A stretch of DNA of 64,000 nt, taken from contig NZ_FNDX01000010.1 in NCBI RefSeq assembly GCF_900099765.1, positions 62,001 through 126,000 of the forward strand, given 5' to 3'. Within the stretch, counting starts at the first letter, position 1; every line of letters begins with the position of its first letter. The notes below the pieces were generated by a model. That model ran no database searches. It saw only the letters and a list, made by a program, of their open reading frames with translations, and had not been told where the DNA came from. The DNA comes from Paenibacillus typhae. GTDB taxonomy: Bacteria; Bacillota; Bacilli; Paenibacillales; Paenibacillaceae. Positions 60,430-64,000 of the stretch are shown here, piece by piece. Position numbers and translations under genes: made by a program.

Positions 60430-61866
60430 ATGGCAGCAGACAAACAGTGCAAAAATCAGCTGGCAGCGCCCAGCGCAGCCCAGTGTATGGATCATTACGG
60501 GTGTATTTATGAGAACAACCATCTGATTACCCTGATGGTGGATCCGGCTGACGGCAGTATCGTGGATGCCAACCGGGCAGCCTGTGCTTTCTACGGCTAT
60601 CGGCTGCGCGATTTCAGGAAGCTGCTGATCACAGATCTGAGCGCGGAGCAGGAAGCAGGCATCGGTACCGGAAAATTTCTGTCCAGTGCACTGCCCGGAG
60701 GGGAATATCACGGGAATCAGGTCTTTCATGACCAACACCGGCTGGCCTCCGGTCAGCACATTGATGTGGAGATTCACACCGGAACGATGCGGATGCTTGG
60801 GAGGGACTGTATTTATACAGTTATCCATGATATCAGCGAAAGGGTGCGCTCGGAGAAGCGCCTGCGTGAGAGTGAGGAGCGCTACCGGGATCTGGTTGAG
60901 CTGTGCCCGGAGGCGATTCTGGTATACAGCGGCGGCACTATTCTGTTCGCCAACCAGCGGACAGAGAAGATGTTCGGCATACAGAAGGACGAGCTGCTTG
61001 GCAGGAGTATTGATGATTTTTTTATCGAGGAGCCTCTGAGCAGTTCGGAATACAATAAGCTGAAGGCGATGACAGGCATCAAGGACAGCTTCCGGATCGA
61101 GCAGCGCTTTATTAGGCGGCATGACCATAGGGTGTACGATCTGGATATTTCCGGAGTTCCTGTTAATTACAACGAGACCGCAGCGCTGCAGCTGGTATGC
61201 CGTGATATTACGCAGAAGAAAAAGGAGATTGAGCGGGCCGTCCGGCTTCAGGAGCAGCGGCATGCAATAGGGTTTCCCCTCGAAAGAAGGGCTGTCCTGG
61301 AGAAGCTGTATGTACCGGCGAATACGCTAAGCGGAGACTTTTTTATTTTTCACAAAATCAGTGATTCTGAGGTGCTTGGTATCATCGGTGATGTAGCAGG
61401 CAAGGGGATATCAGCAGCGCTCAGCATTTCCGCCCTGCGTGTAATGTTTATGGACAGCCTTCACAGCGGGCTTGCGCCAGTGGATATTCTGCAGGATTTG
61501 AACCGCAAAGCAATGGAGCACATGGGTGAGGATTACATTGCCGGCTGCTGCTTCCATTTTGATTTTGGCAGAGGGATTCTGAAGGCGGCGGGAGCAGGGA
61601 TCAATGAGTTCATGTACGTGCCATGCGGCGCAGACGGAATAAAAATTACTGTAAAGGGTACCCCTCTGGGGATGTTCGGGAGCAGTGAATTTGAACAGAC
61701 GGCCATTGCTTTTCAGGTCGGTGACCGCTTTTGCTTCTATAGTGACGGCATGGAGCTGCTGTTTGACGGCGACGAGCTCTGCCGGGAATATGATTATTTG
61801 AAGGGTAAGATTACAGGATCGGTGCTGCAGGATGACTGTACATGGCTAAATCTGCATATTATGTAA
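60430..61866 (+). CDS. PAS-PAS-PP2C (SpoIIE/RsbU-type) serine phosphatase
   Basis: A 478-residue soluble protein. Two PAS domains (about 22-150 and 152-275, each ending in an HDISER or CRDITQKK linker) precede a PPM/SpoIIE phosphatase domain (about 285-478) with LSGDFFIFHKI, GDVAGKGISAALS and FCFYSDGMELL holding the metal-binding Asp residues. RsbU/RsbP-like enzymes dephosphorylate anti-sigma antagonists in partner switching. It is followed at 16 bp by an RsbW-like gene, but no STAS antagonist gene is seen. Confidence 0.88.
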   Translation: MAADKQCKNQLAAPSAAQCMDHYGCIYENNHLITLMVDPADGSIVDANRAACAFYGYRLRDFRKLLITDLSAEQEAGIGTGKFLSSALPGGEYHGNQVFHDQHRLASGQHIDVEIHTGTMRMLGRDCIYTVIHDISERVRSEKRLRESEERYRDLVELCPEAILVYSGGTILFANQRTEKMFGIQKDELLGRSIDDFFIEEPLSSSEYNKLKAMTGIKDSFRIEQRFIRRHDHRVYDLDISGVPVNYNETAALQLVCRDITQKKKEIERAVRLQEQRHAIGFPLERRAVLEKLYVPANTLSGDFFIFHKISDSEVLGIIGDVAGKGISAALSISALRVMFMDSLHSGLAPVDILQDLNRKAMEHMGEDYIAGCCFHFDFGRGILKAAGAGINEFMYVPCGADGIKITVKGTPLGMFGSSEFEQTAIAFQVGDRFCFYSDGMELLFDGDELCREYDYLKGKITGSVLQDDCTWLNLHIM

Positions 61867-61882
61867 GCCAAGGAAGTGAAAT

Positions 61883-62275
61883 ATGGAAACTGTACAAAAG
61901 GAAGTCATGTTCTGCGGTTTGGGGAATCATCAGGTTATCATTGAGGACATTATTCAGGATCTTGAGCTGGAGTCGTATGCGTTTGATATCCGTCTGATTC
62001 TGATGGAGGCAGTGACCAACGCCTACTATCATGGCAATCTCAGCGACTGTACGAAACCGATCATCATCCGTTATCTCCTGTGCGGCGGGCTGCTCAACCT
62101 GCAGGTTGAGGACTCCGGGGACGGAGTGCGCGATCTGCAGATTCCGCAGGAAATCGGCGACGGGGAGCTGCTGGAGGATGGAGGGAGAGGGCTATATCTG
62201 ATCCGCTGCTTCTCGGACAGTGTGGAGATGATCCGTAATACGATGTTTATCAGCAAAAACGTATGTGCTCACTAA
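61883..62275 (+). CDS. RsbW/SpoIIAB-like ATP-binding protein
   Basis: A 130-residue GHKL ATPase with the N box LILMEAVTNAYYHGN, G1 VEDSGDGVRD and G2 DGGRGLYLIRCFSD. It lacks kinase or receiver domains, so it resembles anti-sigma/antagonist kinases of partner-switching systems. The gene lies between the PP2C phosphatase and a chemoreceptor, 15-16 bp from each. The partner it binds is unknown. Confidence 0.85.
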   Translation: METVQKEVMFCGLGNHQVIIEDIIQDLELESYAFDIRLILMEAVTNAYYHGNLSDCTKPIIIRYLLCGGLLNLQVEDSGDGVRDLQIPQEIGDGELLEDGGRGLYLIRCFSDSVEMIRNTMFISKNVCAH

Positions 62276-62290
62276 AAAGGAGAGAATGTA

Positions 62291-64000
62291 GTGAAATTAA
62301 GCATCAAGGTTAAAATGAGCATCCTTTTATTTCTCATCATCAGCATCCCTTTGGGTATATCCGGCGCGGTTTCATACAATCTGGCATCAACCGCGCTGCA
62401 GAAGACGATTGAAGAAGAGCTGAAAGGGACAACAAGTTCAGCCGCCAAGGCGGTTGAAACGGAGCTGGCGGCTGCGGGGAACCTGTTGGATGTCGCCAGC
62501 CGAAATGACGCTCTGGCGGCATTCGCCGGTGATCCTTCAGGGCAGAATGCCAAGCAGACGGCCTATTCCTATATATCGGGTATTCAGCAGGACAATGCCA
62601 TGCTGATGGAATCCCTCATTATCGCTGATGTAGACGGCAAGGTGCTGATCACCAGCAGTTCGCAGTCACCGGAGCTGAATGTGAAGGACCGTGCGTATTT
62701 CGCTCAGTCACTGGCGGGTGAAAAAGCAATAAGCGAAGTTCTCGTATCCAAAGACAGCAATAAAAATATTGTCGCAGTAGCCCGGCCGCTGCGCCAGAAC
62801 GGCAACGTTACCGGTGTGCTGATCGGGACAATCCTGTTCGACACGATTGCAGCTCCGGTCGCTGAGACTCGCGTCGGCGAGAGCGGATACGGGTATATGC
62901 TGGACCGGACCGGCCTGATCGTCTATCACCCTGACGGAAGCAAGGTGCTGAAGGAGAATCTGGACGGCAACAGTAATGCGGAACTGAACGCACTTGTGCA
63001 GCAGATGAAAAACGGGGATACCGCGCATGGTTTCTATACCTATGATGGCGTGTATAAGTATGTTTCCTTCGAGCCGGCAGGGAGCTGGGTCGTAGCGACG
63101 ACCGCCAATTACAGTGAGTACATGAAGCCGGCAGCTGAAATCCGCACTACGACACTGCTTGTGGTTGTATCATTTATCCTGGTTGCCTTGCTGCTTGGGT
63201 ACTTTTTCACCACCCGCAATATCATTAATCCGGTCAAGAAACTTCAGGCGGCCATGTCGCTCGCCGGAAACGGGGACCTGACTGTACATACCGCAATACA
63301 TACACGGGACGAGCTGCAGTCCCTCAGTGAATCATTTAATGCGATGATCGACAAGCAGGAAGCCATTATTGAAAAGGTAAGGCACGGCTCGGCAGTCCTC
63401 ACCTCCATGTCTGAAGAAATGGCAGCTTCCTCCGAGCAAATCAGCGCCTCGATTCAAGAGATCAGCTCAAGCACCCAGGAGATTGCTGCAGGGGCGGAGA
63501 ATAACAATCATTCTGTAGTGAATGCCTCCCAGGTGCTGGTTCAGCTCTCCAGTCTGGTGCAGCTTGCCCAGAGCAAGGCTTCAGCCACTTCTCAGAATGC
63601 AAATAACACGAATGAGGCAGCACAGGCCGGCAGAACAGGGGTAATGAATACGGTCGTTGCCATGGATTCCATCAGCAGCAGCACCCGGGAAACCGAGGAG
63701 CAGCTGCTCACTGTAAGCGGGCTGTCGGATAAGGTAGCTGCTATTATCGGCACGATTAACGCTATTGCCAGGCAGACAAATCTGCTGGCTCTGAATGCGG
63801 CGATTGAGGCGGCAAGGGCAGGAGAGCACGGCCGTGGCTTCAGTGTTGTGGCCGGAGAAGTCAGAAAGTTGTCAGATGAAACACACCTGCAGGCGGAAGA
63901 AATCAGCAGCCTGGTGTCAGATATGGTAGGGAGAATAGGCCAGGCCGTGGAGGCGATGCGCGGAGCCTCCATTGCTGTGGAGAGCGGTGTACGGATCGTT
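62291..64000 (+). CDS. Methyl-accepting chemotaxis protein, 3-prime truncated by the window
   Basis: An open frame of 570 codons that continues past the right edge. GTG at 62291 follows AAGGAG by 8 nt. Transmembrane helix 1 (about 9-30), an extracellular dCache-type double PAS-like sensor (about 35-280) with [12 protein letters not shown] and [18 protein letters not shown], helix 2 (about 287-310), HAMP (about 310-362) and the signalling coiled coil with the hairpin tip [20 protein letters not shown] and [18 protein letters not shown] (about 490-535). The dCache ligand is probably an amino acid or organic acid, not determinable here. Confidence 0.92.
   Translation, partial: MKLSIKVKMSILLFLIISIPLGISGAVSYNLASTALQKTIEEELKGTTSSAAKAVETELAAAGNLLDVASRNDALAAFAGDPSGQNAKQTAYSYISGIQQDNAMLMESLIIADVDGKVLITSSSQSPELNVKDRAYFAQSLAGEKAISEVLVSKDSNKNIVAVARPLRQNGNVTGVLIGTILFDTIAAPVAETRVGESGYGYMLDRTGLIVYHPDGSKVLKENLDGNSNAELNALVQQMKNGDTAHGFYTYDGVYKYVSFEPAGSWVVATTANYSEYMKPAAEIRTTTLLVVVSFILVALLLGYFFTTRNIINPVKKLQAAMSLAGNGDLTVHTAIHTRDELQSLSESFNAMIDKQEAIIEKVRHGSAVLTSMSEEMAASSEQISASIQEISSSTQEIAAGAENNNHSVVNASQVLVQLSSLVQLAQSKASATSQNANNTNEAAQAGRTGVMNTVVAMDSISSSTRETEEQLLTVSGLSDKVAAIIGTINAIARQTNLLALNAAIEAARAGEHGRGFSVVAGEVRKLSDETHLQAEEISSLVSDMVGRIGQAVEAMRGASIAVESGVRIV

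Overview
The window looks like chromosomal DNA of a mid-GC, endospore-forming Firmicute, most probably Paenibacillus. The grounds are a B. subtilis-type gene repertoire (YxjG-like methyltransferase, BceRSAB-like module, ParE/ParC, Ctc/L25, CysJI, DUF1796, CgeB-like glycosyltransferase), Shine-Dalgarno sites of the AGGAGG type, frequent GTG/TTG starts and many hairpin-plus-T terminators. The genus is inference. I saw no tRNA, rRNA, CRISPR array, transposase or prophage. Both ends cut into ordinary sequence; the last gene (a chemoreceptor) runs off the right edge.

Layout. 0-8.2 kb: membrane-anchored hydrolase, LytTR/DUF3021 pair, an orphan KinB-like kinase, a BceAB-type ABC transporter and a convergent BceRS-type two-component system. 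8.3-19.2 kb: YxjG-like methyltransferase, lipoprotein, VOC protein, WG-repeat protein, CAP-domain secreted protein, zinc phospholipase C-like protein, SGNH hydrolase and an ABC-2 exporter. 19.3-24.4 kb: topoisomerase IV (parE, parC), unusually separated by 584 bp holding a terminator and a structured repeat. 24.5-36.6 kb: small regulators, RNA-modification enzymes, a Fur-box flavodoxin operon with an unknown partner, two acetyltransferase genes, L25/Ctc with a sigma-B-like promoter, cupin, SMP-30-like lactonase, MFS, YbaK and DUF1796 genes. 36.6-42 kb: divergent MarR/MFS pair with two operators, an ECF41 sigma factor with its carboxymuconolactone-decarboxylase partner and a matching promoter, UPF0210/ACT pair. 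42.2-47.6 kb: a three-gene phosphorelay (Hpt-REC-GGDEF-REC protein, CheY-like regulator, hybrid kinase). 47.7-52.6 kb: aldo/keto reductase behind a MerR-type 19-bp-spacer promoter, DUF421, LspA, and a divergent PadR/MFS pair with two ATGT-N8-ACAT operators. 52.8-56.4 kb: cysJ-cysI. 56.6-59.3 kb: small NG-rich protein plus two glycosyltransferase-like genes. 59.4-64 kb: methionine aminopeptidase, then a PAS-PP2C phosphatase, RsbW-like ATPase and chemoreceptor in one operon.

The most unusual signals are non-coding. First, a 185-bp repeat occurs twice (11245-11429 and 33590-33774): two direct and two inverted copies of a 23-24 bp unit at exactly the same spacings (0, 50, 112, 162), although the spacers have diverged. 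Second, a hairpin-forming element occurs twice (11788-11894 and 21567-21711), with a compensatory base-pair change between the copies. Neither matches a family I can name. Several regulator-operator assignments (MarR, PadR, ECF41, Fur, MerR-type) can be read directly from intergenic sequence.
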